64,000 nucleotides of DNA, taken from contig QANU01030664.1 in NCBI GenBank assembly GCA_003254905.1, positions 6,871 through 70,870 on the forward strand, in the 5' to 3' direction. Positions within the stretch are counted from its first letter, which is position 1, and each line of letters starts with the position of its first letter. The stretch is from Nissolia schottii. Its lineage: Eukaryota; Streptophyta; Magnoliopsida; Fabales; Fabaceae. The notes under the pieces are model-generated. The model ran no database searches and had not been told where the DNA came from. It saw nothing but the letters and a program-made list of their open reading frames with translations. Both the position numbers and the translations under genes were made by a program. Positions 44,026 through 54,284 of this stretch are shown one piece after another.

Positions 44026-45465
44026 ATGAATTTTTCTTAGCAATTGCGAGGTAAGACTTCAAAAGATCAATTGTTGTTTGAACTTGAGATTGAAGCTACT
44101 TCAAGAAAGAACAGTAAAAAGAAGAAAAAGCAACTATCCAAACAAAGAGCGGAGCAAAAGACAACTTCATCATCAACTTCTTCAACCAACCAAGAAGAAA
44201 CCATGGCTGACACCACTGGAGCTGGAGACAACACAGGAGCTGGTATAGGAGCCAGTGACAATAGGGGTTTTGTCAACTTTACCCCTCGAAACATCATAAG
44301 AATGAGCAGAACCTCAGGAACGTAAAGATCACCTCAGATGCAACCTGGTTTGGTACAATTATTATATACTAACCCCTTTGCAGGTTTGGATCATGAGGAT
44401 CCGTATGCTCATTTGACGAAGTTTTATGAACTCTATGGGACCGCGAGAATGTCTGAGGCAGATGAAGAATCAATCTTTTTAAGGATGTTTCCCCTGACTT
44501 TGATCGGGAAAGCCAAAGAGTGGTTGCTTGATCAACTGGAGGAAAAGTTTTGTGCAAGGTACTTTTCTCAGTCTAAGTTTATGGATTTAAAGACTGCAAT
44601 TTCTACATTTGTGCAGGCACCCGGAGAGAGTCTTTGTGAGTTCTGGGAGAGATACAAATCCATGCTAAGAAAATGCCCTAACCATGGGTTCGATGCAAGA
44701 ACACAAATTCATATCTTCCACAACGGACTCCAACAACAGCACAAACTCATGCTTGATGTTGCAGCCGGTGGACAGATAATGTCCAAAACACCTGAAGAAG
44801 CAATCTCCAATATTGATTCCATGGCCTTGATAGATCAACAAGGCTAATACCACAGAGGACCTAGCAGAGGAGGAGTACTTGAGCTGGGAACCAACGATGT
44901 CATACTTGCCCAAAACAAGCAACTCCAACAACAGATAGACGAGGTGAAGAAGGCCTTAAATGAGTTGCCGAGGCAGATCAAGGAAGCTCGTGATGCAAAA
45001 AGGAAACAGGTATTTCAATGTGAAATTTGTAATAGTGATCACCTGTCTGTTAACTGTCATTTCAAGGAAGAAGAGGTTCACTTCCTTGATAACCAGCAAA
45101 GGCCACCCTATCAAAACAATTTCCAAAGGGGGCCGAATCAAAATTTTCAACAGTCATGGAGGCAAGAGCCTGGACCCTCATTTAACAAAGCCCCGCAACA
45201 GCCGTACCAACCATCCCGTCCATATCAGAATCAGCCACCAGTCTATTCAAATTCCAAAATAGAGGAAACGTTTAATCAATTTATGCAACAATCAATGATT
45301 AATCAAAAGAACAACGAAGCCTCTATTAGGAATTTGGAGATACAATTGGGACAATTGGCTACTGATATAGCGGAGTTAAAAAAGAAGAAGTTCACGGCCA
45401 AACCGGAGCTGAACCCAAAGGACTCTTGCCATGGAAGGAGGTCCGATGATGAGGAAGGGAGCTAG
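44026..45465 (+). pseudogene. Gag of the gag-only element
   Basis: The frame opens at ATG 44026 but meets TAG at 44038-44040. It then reads LRGKTSKDQLLFELEIEATS, a Lys/Ser/Thr-rich segment, TAA at 44323-44325, and the retrotransposon gag domain at 44338-44847 (NPFAGLDHEDPYAHLTKFYE; KAKEWLLDQL; FCARYFSQSKFMDLK; PGESLCEFWERYKSMLRK; HIFHNGLQQQHKLMLDVAAG). A TAA at 44845-44847 precedes a zinc knuckle CEICNSDHLSVNC (CX2CX3HX4C) and a Gln/Asn-rich tail with a final coiled-coil-like segment. All parts share one frame, so the ancestor was a single gag of about 480 codons. Three stops make this copy inactive. Confidence 0.85.
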
Positions 45466-45488
45466 AAAGAAAAAGGCGTCGAGCTAAC

Positions 45489-45524
45489 GACGTTAAACTA
45501 AGCGCTGTCTGGGAGGCAACCCAG
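45489..45524 (+). other. Conserved GACGTTAAAC box and hairpin after gag
   Basis: GACGTTAAAC at 45489 is followed by the hairpin CTGGG-AGGCAA-CCCAG (45509-45524). The Athila-like element has the same box and hairpin after its integrase. In the gag-only element it directly follows gag, which suggests pol was lost between gag and this point. Confidence 0.6.
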
Positions 45525-45873
45525 TATTTTGTGAGTTTTACTATTTTAGTAGTTTAGTAATTTTAAAGGATAATTAATTTAATGTGTTAAGAATATTTTT
45601 ATGAAATATGGTGAAAAACTTTAAGGTATCTAAATCATGGAGTTCGGTTTAAAATTTTAAGTGCTAATCCTTTTCCACCAACACTAAAATTGAAGCACTT
45701 TGATTTTAACCTTAACAACTGATTTTAAACCTTTTAAACAATTGTCTGAGAGAAGGTGCACATGATTCAAAGCATGATTCTTAACTATCTAAGAAATGGA
45801 AAACTTTGAAGAAAAGAATCTTTTCAAAAAGCACCTTAAGATCAATGACATGTTTTATTTTTGAATCCATAAA

Positions 45874-45987
45874 TTATTGTGGGAAATTCTGTCCACAATA
45901 AGTGGGAAATTCTGTCCACACTAGTGGGAAGTTCTGACCACTTAAGCGGGAAATTCTGTCCGCTATTGCAGGAAATTCTGTCTGCAA
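45874..45987 (+). repeat. Array of five hairpins with covarying stems
   Basis: Five units share the loop GAAATTCTGT (one variant GAAGTTCTGA). Stems: TTATTGTGG/CCACAATAA (45874-45901), GTGG/CCAC (45902-45919), AGTGG/CCACT (45923-45942), AGCGG/CCGCT (45945-45964), TTGCAG/CTGCAA (45966-45987). The stems differ in sequence, yet each side matches its partner. It lies in the non-coding region about 350 bp after the gag-end hairpin. Confidence 0.85.
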
Positions 45988-47526
45988 AGGATTGAGAATT
46001 AAAATATCATCTCTTGGATTTGATCATATGATTCTCTAACGCTTGCTATGTTAGTCCTTGGAAAGGAATTTCTAATTGTTTTGCAGGCCACAAAGCAACG
46101 AGAAAGACTTTCCAAAAGCATTGTATAAAGTGAGAATCATTTCCAGACAAACAAAGAGGAAGAGGAAGAGGAAGAAGAGCATGATTCTTCAACGACGATG
46201 AGCCTCTATCTCCTTAACACCTTGAAGCAAGATGAAGTAGCCTAAAAAAGGAGGCTACATCAAGGAAGCTACTTCAAGAAATTCACCATGAACAGGGAGC
46301 ATTCTAATCTTTCTAGCACCTTACTTAATTAATTTCCTTAGGTAGTTTATGTGCTTAAGACTTGTTTGTTTAAAAACAAAGTAGTAGTTTATTTTACTTG
46401 GTTTGATGCATGAACATAAACACATTATGAATTGAATTGTTTCAAAATCTATAATAGACCTTTGTGAGTGCATAGATACCATAAGCATGTTAATATGCAT
46501 CTTTACTTGTAAACATAACCTTGAAGATGTTTTTAAATCAAGGAATTTAAACCAAACCAAGTGAGGGAGTGAGCTATACACTTAGTGAGATAGAGAGAAT
46601 CACCATTGTTTTTTTTACACAATTGAATTTGTTTGAGTCTCTGATTTTGGTAATTGTATGGAAATAATGGGAAATGATCAAGGCATTTTGTTCTTTAGAT
46701 TTTAAACCCACCTGGCCAAATAAAGCCGACCCATAATTAGGAACATCCTTTGCTACCCCATTTGAGCCTAACATGAGAAATTGCTTGATTGTTTCATAAT
46801 CCCTAAAGCCTTAAAAGGAAAAACAATGACTTCCCTTAATTTCTAAATTAAGAGAGCATTTACAATTGGATTATGAGCAAAGATCCAAGTCAGGGGGAGA
46901 CAAGGAGGGTTAAAAGTGGGGATGTACAAAAGTTGAAAAGAACAGAAAAAAGTAGAAAAGAAAAATCTTATTCCCAATCCAAAAACAAAAAGAAGAAAAA
47001 GAAAAAAGGATTGAGGAAAAAGAAGCTAAGGAGAAAAAGGGGTTGAAAAAAAGAAAAAGAAAATAGGCAACAACAAGGAGTTGGTTTTCATTGCTCTCTT
47101 AATTAGAAATATTTGCATATCTAGAAAAACCAATTTTCTTTGAAAGCCTGGCCCCATTATAACCCTGAAAAGTCCTTCGGTGATCCTTGCATGACCATAC
47201 TTTTGAATTGAATGATGAGACAGGTAACAAATTTACATTGTTGTAATTCAATGGTGACATTGAGCGAAACACTCACCCTAAACTGGTCCACTGACCATTG
47301 TGTGCATAAAGATAATTTCCTTGATGGAAAAGACATTGGATAGTGTGATTTGTTTATGGCATTCAGGTACTTATGCATTTGATTATGTTAAGGTTACTCT
47401 ATGTTGTCTCACAAGTCTCAAGCTTAAACTGTCTGAAATATTTCAATTCATTGCAAAAATCGATTGTTCATAAGCATTGATCTCTTGTAAAATGATTCTA
47501 CTACCTCTTGTTTGAGGACAAACAAG
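45988..47526 (+). other. Non-coding 3' region of the gag-only element
   Basis: No domain in any frame. It is A-rich, with a purine-rich stretch of A/G runs at about 46920-47070. The short ORFs here have no recognisable features. Confidence 0.6.
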
Positions 47527-47530
47527 GTCT

Positions 47531-47544
47531 TAAGCCAGGGGGAG
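47531..47544 (+). other. Polypurine tract of the gag-only element
   Basis: GCCAGGGGGAG lies immediately before the 3' LTR start TGATAAG at 47545. Confidence 0.75.
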
Positions 47545-48414
47545 TGATAAGTGCCCAAAATACGCAATTTTCATCATTTAAAATGGCACTTATTTGTTTA
47601 TGTTTTAAGGAATTATCTAATGAATTCCCCATTTTTGTAGGATTTTAAATATATTTTGAAAGATGGATGCAATCAAGATTAATTGAAGAATAATCCCATA
47701 AAGAATGGAGAAAAAGGGCAAAAATGGAAAAGAGCTTAAAGAGGAAATTTGCGAAGGACTGCTCAGCGGTGATTGAATCTCGCTCAGCGCACAAAGGAAA
47801 AAGGCCGCTCAGCGAAAGCACCCTTGCCGCTCAGCGGTTGTACGTCGGCAGCCACTTGCAAGCGGCGCATTAAATGCACCAGCTGGAGCCAACCTGGCGC
47901 CAGCCTGGCATGGCGGCGCCGCTCTGAAAAGCTGCCGGAGCATTTATTACTCCGCGTATAATGATTACATCACTCAGCGGAATAGTATAATAGCTCAGCG
48001 GTATTGCCGAAATCGCTCAGCGGTGACAACCAAACCGCTGAGCGAAGGATAAATGGATGCATGAAACTATGATATGATTCAATTCCCAACAAGCTCCAGA
48101 ACTATATGATTTGTTGCCTATTTACTTTTCATGTTGTTATTTACTTATTTAGTTTATTAAAACAAGTTATGAAATCCTTCACTTTATTGTTTAATTAACT
48201 AAACTCAAGAACGGTATTTTTGCAACTCTCTGTGGATTCGACTATACCCGACTATACTGCAATTGGATCCCTTGTAGATCTGAAAGCCGTAAAGAAGGTA
48301 TATATTTAATTTGAACGACAAAAGCGCGGAGAAGCTTTCTACGAGCTTGGCACAGTTGTGACAAAACCTAAGCCGTGTCAAGATTGGAGAAAGTGGTTAA
48401 AAAGGCTTTCATCA
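47545..48414 (+). repeat. 3' LTR of the gag-only element, 742 bp internally deleted
   Basis: It aligns with the 5' LTR at both ends but is 870 bp rather than 1612. The missing part corresponds to about 42758-43498 and takes the TATA box and what lies downstream. The palindrome array (47755-48045) is retained and ends exactly at the deletion. Confidence 0.9.
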
Positions 48415-49169
48415 GTAATCATATAGCATACACATCATACAATGATATATGAGAAACATCCTTTTGAGAACATATCCAATAACTCTCTATTTGTGCTTGA
48501 TGGATTAACTATTGGATATATTTGTGTCTATATCAAGTGCTATAGTGTTACAATGCATGCATGCTAGGCAAAGAATATTATTTGATTAATATAATTTCAT
48601 CTTTGCCTAATTGTATATGCATGATGCATTGATTAATCTATATATGCATATGAAGATATTGGAACACATTGGACTAACTATACTTTCTAGTGAATTATCT
48701 TGTGTATAGGAAAGTCCAAGGCATCAAGAACAAGATGGAACAAGAAGGAACATTCATATGATGCCCAAAGACAAAAGGCGAAGCATGAAATGTTAATTCC
48801 ATGAAGAACATGGTAATGCTGAAGATAGGATTCATGAAGAATACCAAGTCCAAGCAAACGGTAAAAAGGGAAATAGTTTCTTAGGGCTTAAGGTATTCTT
48901 GTCAAAGGAAAATTGATATATATCTTTCTCAAAACTCTTAGAATGATGCTCTTAAATGATCTTAATTGATTCCAGGACGTAAAATGAATTAGACAAACTT
49001 AGGAATCAAGAAAGATAAGAAAATGGATGAGTGGCGAACTCAGTAAGTGACTTGCACAGTAGTTAGTAAAATGATGATATCTTGGGCTATAGAACTCCAA
49101 TTGAGGTGGTTCAAATTGCTACATAAAGCTAAGAGAAAGATATACAAATTTGTAGAGCAAGTCATGTTT

Positions 49170-49310
49170 TTAGTCATTCGAATGACTCAAGAATGGTCAT
49201 TCGAATGACTCAAGAATGGTCATTCGAATGACTCTGTCATCAGAGAAACACAACGGCTAGATAACGGCTATCATTCGAATGACCTCTCAAGAGTCATTCA
49301 AATGACTCGA
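49170..49310. repeat. CATTCGAATG palindromes in the Copia-like U3
   Basis: Three perfect TCATTCGAATGA copies lie in a row, spaced by CTCAAGAATGG, then another perfect copy and one with a single change. The array is 90-220 bp upstream of TATATATA (about 49403). Confidence 0.9.
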
Positions 49311-50114
49311 GTCCTGAAGCCAAAAATGTCTAGTTTTTCAATGGATAAAATTGATTAAAATAATGGGTAACGGCTATAAACGGCTAGTACACTTATAAAC
49401 CCTATATATACCCATTAAACTCTCATTTCTAGCCAAGCCTTTGATTCCTATCATCCTTATACTTCATTCTATCAATGGATTAATTTTTCCATCATCATAA
49501 GAGCAAAAAGAGAGAGATATTATCAATACACCTATAGAGCTTCAATTTGTATTATCTACTCTTGAGAGAGTTTCTTGTCAAACACAAAATTTCCATACAC
49601 TTGTAAAGAGGGTGAGGTATCCCTTTAGTTTCTTAGGGTGTGGTATCCCTAAGGTTTGGTTCTTGAGGCTTCTACACAAAGGTGGGGGATCCTAAGTGTG
49701 AGGAGTGCTCTTGGATGTAAAGGTTTGTCAAGCACCTAAGTTAGAAGCTTGATGATAGTGGAGAAATCTTGAGCAAAATGCTTGGGGACTGGACGTAGAT
49801 CACAAGGGTGGTCGAACCAGGATAAATCACTGTTTGCAATCTCTCTAACTCTATCTCTTTATTTATTGCAAACTTATATTACTGTATTGCATATTTGAGA
49901 ATTGCATCTGTTGATAATTGATTATAAGTTGCTCTGTTGATCTTATTGTTTTATTATAAACATAATTGAGCATGCTTATAATCTTTAATTGTTATATTCC
50001 GCTGCGTAGTAACGTTGATTGCATGAAAATGCAATATTTTTCGAAATTGGAATAATTTCTTAAATACCCAATTCACCCCCCTCTTGAGTATTGGTTACCA
50101 AGACCAACACGTCC

Positions 50115-50476
50115 TCAGTGGGGTGCCTTAGCATAGGGTTTACTTCTTTATCCTCCTTATGAACAGGCCACTAGGAGATCTCTAGGCATTCATGCATGCT
50201 ACATTCCTACTGATTGTTATCATTCCTCCTATTCTTGAGTAGCTTTATCTATTTTACTATGTGATAGGGGATCCCTAGTCTTTTCCTTATCTAGGTTCTC
50301 GTGCTTGTTAACTTTATTCGCTTGTACATATGGGTCGTCTCGAGCATTCTCTTGATGGTACTTACATGTGTATCCTCTTGCATTCATGTACTCATACATC
50401 ATATACTCATGCATCACATACTCATTCATCACGTATCCATGCATGGGGGGAGAATCTGGGGTTCTCTTACGCTTCC
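50115..50476 (-). repeat. 5' LTR of element C, third part
   Basis: It resumes after the Copia-like LTR, with the minus-strand GATAAAGCTACTCAAG block (about 50236-50256) and ATGAGTATATGATG-type repeats (50370-50445). It is cut at 50476 by LTR F. The remainder is not recognised in the window. Confidence 0.7.
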
Positions 50477-51150
50477 TGTAACATCCCGGATATTCCCCTT
50501 AAGAAGATTTCGCGAAAACCCATAATTAAGCCTAACAAAAGGCACAATCAGAACGATTATTTGGACTGAGAAAATTATTCAGAAAATTAATTGCTTCCAA
50601 ACGCCAGTCCAATGATGGTTTCTTGATCTCGCGGAGTGTCGCGGGGTCCGTGCCAAATTTCGTCCAAAATCGAAATTTCGGCAGGCACCTAATGTATCTG
50701 TGAAGATTACCCTCCGGGCAATAAATTCACGAATACCTTAACCTGACATACCCCTATGACCAGGAAAATTTGTAGATTGCGAATATATGTCCGAAATATT
50801 TTTGGGACATCTATTCGTAAACAAATAACGACCAAATGTTATCAAAATTATACTAAGCCGCTAAATATTTGGTTTAAGCCCATCCTGCCACGGCATGAGC
50901 AAATGTTGTCCACATATATAGGTATATTTATAACAAATATAAAATAAAAATAATATATATTATAATATATTAATAATGATAATCTATATATGTAGATACA
51001 TCCCCTAGGACCAAAATGAAGTAAAGAACAAAATATATTTAAAGATGCATCCCCCAGACAAAAGGAAAACAAAGAACCATATAATATGTATAGATATATA
51101 TCCCCTGGGTAGTACCTCCCCCTAAGCAAAATATATATTATATAATATAT

Positions 51151-51182
<32 letters not shown>

Positions 51183-51233
51183 TATAACCGTACGAGGTAC
51201 ATCTTCCCTATGAAAAGAAACAGTAGCAATAGG
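50477..51233 (+). mobile_element. LTR F, first 757 bp
   Basis: It starts TGTAACATCCCGGATATTCC; the putative left duplication is CTTCC (50472-50476). The AATATTTTT block is at about 50770-50815 in a diverged form (ATATGTCCGAAATATTTTT). It contains an A/T-rich and (ATA)n tract at 51125-51185. It is cut at 51233 by LTR G. Confidence 0.7.
51125..51185. repeat. AT-rich and (AAT)n microsatellite
   Basis: ATATATTATATAATATATTA-type sequence followed by about ten AAT units. Confidence 0.9.
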
Positions 51234-52294
51234 TGTAACATCCCGCTCCTTCCCTAAGTGAAATTTCCCCGATTTACTATTCGTAGAGCATCCTATATAG
51301 GTTAACATGCAGAGATTAATAGAAATTTATCTGTTTAGCTTCTCGAAATTCTGATGACGCTCAAATAGTCCCTCGTGACCCTTAGAATTTAGTGGAAAAA
51401 TTAAACTGTCGGAAAAACGGAGTTCCGTTCACTTTCGGACGATTCCGCAGACACTAGAACAGTCCCGTTTGGGCCCGTTTAGCCTGCCAAACTGAGTGGT
51501 GGGCCCCAATCTTGGGAAACCATACCTTATGGGGGAAAACATGACAAAACCCCTAGAGCAACCCCAAATTATTACTAGGAAGCTTTGACGATCGCGGAAA
51601 CGCCAGCAGAACGGTCCTGTTCGGACACCGACGAGAGATAACGGGTCAAAGGTATCTGTGAAAAATACTCCTCTGGAGAAAAATTCACAAATTCCTTGAA
51701 GTAATTATACCTTTAGGTAGAGGGGAATTAGAGGATCGCGACGGTATAAACGGAATATTTTTCGGACGACCGTGCGCGACGCACCGGGACTGCGAACAAC
51801 CAAAAACGAGCGAAACGGGACTGAGTGGGCCCCTCACCTGCATTGACCACGTGATTGAATCTGATTCCAAGGGAAAATATTATAAAATTCAATTACTATT
51901 CATTGATTTGACCTTTGAATTATCTTTTGAATTAATTAATTATTAAAGAAAATAGAAAAGGGCATTTTGGTAATTTTGGCAAGGGGCAAAAGGGTAAATT
52001 TGGGGGGCAGATCCTAGGCTATAAATAGCCCCTCCCATTCAGAAATTTTTGCAAAAAATTTCAAGAGTGTGGAAACTCTGCCCAAAAATCGTTCGGTTCG
52101 GGAACTCTGCTAGAACACCGCTGGAATCAGGAAACCGGTTCAGGAGGCGACCACATGAGATGATTCTGAAGGGTCTTGTGACCTGGACTAGATAGGATTT
52201 TAATGGTTGAAAATGTGTGAAAACCCCAAGAAGGATCCATAAACAAAGAAGGAAGAGAAAGGAAAGAAAACCATGCATTTGGTTTCAGCCTCGC

Positions 52295-52590
52295 CCAGGT
52301 ACCGGTGAGCGGCCCCAGGCGCCGCTGAGCGGAATGCATGAGAAAGCAAAATTTGAAAACGTGAACCCCAGGGCGATGAGCTACCAAAGGATCCACTGAG
52401 CGACCTGAAGGTCACTGAGGATGAGGATAAGGATGGAAAGATATTTTTGAAAAAATCGGGCTCCAGCCTGCTGAGCGAGATGAGTCACCGCTGAGCTATA
52501 CAGCTTGGACCGCTGAGCGACGAGACTCTTATCGCTGAGCGGATTAAGCTCAAGCCGGTGAGCGAACAAGAGGTTCCGCTGAGCGGCCTG
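52295..52590. repeat. CGCTGAGCGG palindrome array in LTR G
   Basis: About nine copies in the same orientation, spaced 25-40 bp. It occupies the position where LTRs A and B have CATTCGAATG arrays: after the TATA box and before the CATGCATCATGAGG block (52855). Confidence 0.85.
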
Positions 52591-52674
52591 AGACTTAGTT
52601 ATTTTTACGAAAACAAGGTTTATGAAGGTTGTCCTGGACACACATTTCCAACACTTAATAAGCTAAATGAGATG

Positions 52675-53160
52675 CATGAAGTATGTTTATGATGATGTAT
52701 GATGATCATTGCATGATGTATGTTTATAATGATGTATGATGAATATTTCATGAGGTATGTTTAGGATGATGCATGTAGTATCATGAGGTATGTTTATGAT
52801 GATGTATGTGGAACATTGCATGTAGATGATTTATGAGTAGAATGATTATAATGTCATGCATCATGAGGACAGGGTTGTCATGTAAGTGTTAGGACGACCT
52901 TAGAGAACTAGAAGTTAATCACCTAATATGTAAAGATTATAATTAAACACTAGGGAATAAGTATGTAGTTATATGATAGGAATCCTTTCTCTTGGCACGT
53001 CTATAGACACGCCCCTCACCAGTCCCAAAAGGGTGGATTGGTCAATGATGCCACCTCACCAGTCACAAAAGGGTGGACCGGTCAATGAGGTTAATGGCAT
53101 GATGATGAGATATGATGATGAGCTATGATGAGATATGATGAGATGTGATGAGATATGAGT
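52675..53160. repeat. ATGATGTATG / GATGAGATAT low-complexity repeats
   Basis: Degenerate short repeats in two patches: 52675-52830 (GATGTATGATGA-like) and 53100-53160 (GATGAGATAT-like). Between them lie two copies of a CCTCACCAGTC...GGGTGG segment (53016-53090). Confidence 0.8.
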
Positions 53161-53220
53161 CCCCGCTTGGTCACGTCAAAAGGGTACGGACCCCCACCTC
53201 CCTACTTGTAGGAAGGGTAG

Positions 53221-53310
53221 CCCACTTGATTGGCGATGGTGGACACTAGACCCCATTGGTGGGTAGCAACCACTCTGGTGTGAGCGCAGCCGGGGCGTCG
53301 TCAAGATGGG
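53221..53310 (+). other. Stem-closed structured domain (LTR G)
   Basis: CCCACTTGA pairs with TCAAGATGGG (one bulged base) around GTGG-GTAGCAA-CCAC. Its closing-stem sequence is unlike that of LTRs A and B, but the position and inner hairpin are the same. Confidence 0.5.
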
Positions 53311-54284
53311 AACAGAAGTGGTTGTAGCTGTAGGCCACGACTACATGAATGCGGGACCGATGTAACAAGAAGGATGCTACCCTGGTTCACTAGCGCAACT
53401 AGAAGCGTAAGAGATCCCCATGTTCCCCAAGCATGAGTACATGATGAATGAGTTACATGAGTATATGATGAATGAGTTTATGATGCATAAGTATATAATA
53501 ATGTATGTATGCTATGTAGTCGTCAAGAAAATGCTCGAGAGTAAAGATAATGAGCACGAGAACGTAGCTAAGAAAGATTAGATCCCCCAGTCACATAGTA
53601 AAGTAGATAAAGCCGTTCAGGACCTTAGGCCAGATAATAATCAGTAGGATGTTAGTATGCATGTTCACTTAGAAACACCTGAGCGGCCTGGTTCATACGA
53701 GAGTAAAGAAGTACCCCCATGCCAAGGTTAACCACTGAGGACGACTGTTCTTACCCCCACTCGCTTATGCTTCCAGGAGCAGGCGAAGATTATGAGAGCC
53801 ACGAGAAGCCCTATGAGGAGCCGCATGAGGAGCAGTGATGACATGAGGACGGATTAGCAGAAGACCATTCTTTTTGATATGTATTTTGATATGTAGTTTA
53901 ATGTATTTGACTTGTATATGTAACCTATTATGATACTCTGTTGGTTGTAATTTGTGATGGAACAGATACTTGTTTATGTAATTATGTATGCCAGTAATGA
54001 CTATCACTCTTAAGCTTAAGCTCTATCGTTTTTATTATATGCTTTGATTCACAAGTGGCTCATACTTTGCAAATAAAGTAACAAATAGAAAAGTTTTAAA
54101 ATGGTCCATATTTTCCTTAACCTGGTATTTTTGAAAGATAATAAAGGACTATGAGTAATCCCACCAAACGAGTAACAACCTAGTGAGCATTGTGTACTAC
54201 TCGAGGGTATGCAGTTAGCTAGGGTGTTACAGTTGGTATCAGAGCAGTTTAGTCCTACGTGAGCCTATGGACTGAGCTGCACTA

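Larger units (their letters stand above)
42254..48414 (+). mobile_element. Gag-only, Athila-like non-autonomous retrotransposon
   Basis: Duplication GTAAC (42249-42253) and GTAAT (48415-48419), one change. 5' LTR 42254-43865, primer site 43870-43887, gag 44026-45465, non-coding 45466-47526, purine tract 47531-47544, 3' LTR 47545-48414. LTRs start TGATAAGTGC and the primer is tRNA-Asp as in the Athila-like element, but the LTR sequence is a different family. There is no trace of protease, RT or integrase in the 3.7-kb interior. This matches the described class of terminal-repeat elements with only GAG (TR-GAG). It would need pol proteins from a relative. Confidence 0.85.
42001..50109 (+). mobile_element. 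Copia-like solo LTR (about 1.9 kb net), split by a gag-only element
   Basis: Perfect duplication CGTCC (41996-42000 and 50110-50114). It starts TGTGGAACTAGG and ends TTACCAAGACCAACA. ACCCAATTCACCCCCCTCTT near its end (about 50068-50087) is typical of plant Copia LTRs; this assignment is from memory of such LTRs and no Copia gene is present. It has TATATATA at about 49403 and, 90-220 bp upstream, five CATTCGAATG-type palindromes (49170-49310). It is interrupted at 42253 by the gag-only element and resumes at 48420. Confidence 0.7.
51234..54284 (+). mobile_element. Element G: 5' LTR (to 54231) and start of internal region
   Basis: LTR starts TGTAACATCCCGCTCCTTCC, ends CTAGGGTGTTACA at 54231; the primer site TGGTATCAGAGC (54234-54245) is a perfect tRNA-iMet match. 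Only 53 bp of internal sequence precede LTR H. It has the AATATTTTT block (51729-51780), TATAAATA (52020-52027), a CGCTGAGCGG array (52295-52590), a low-complexity ATGATGTATG region, the closed stem CCCACTTGA/TCAAGATGGG (53221-53310), the GATAAAGCCGTTCAGG block (53606) and the acceptor-like GCTTCCAG (53775). The donor-like GTGGGTAA is missing. Confidence 0.85.

Noticed and set aside
44067..44297. Minus-strand ORF over the gag of the gag-only element
   Set aside because: Shadow of the gag frame, which has clear domain similarity on the plus strand.
46920..47070. A/G-rich run as an extra polypurine tract
   Set aside because: It is about 500 bp from the 3' LTR and interrupted; the tract adjoining the LTR at 47531-47544 is sufficient.
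49170..49310. CRISPR-like spacing of palindromes
   Set aside because: Spacers are as similar as the repeats, units are only 10-12 bp, and the setting is a plant LTR.
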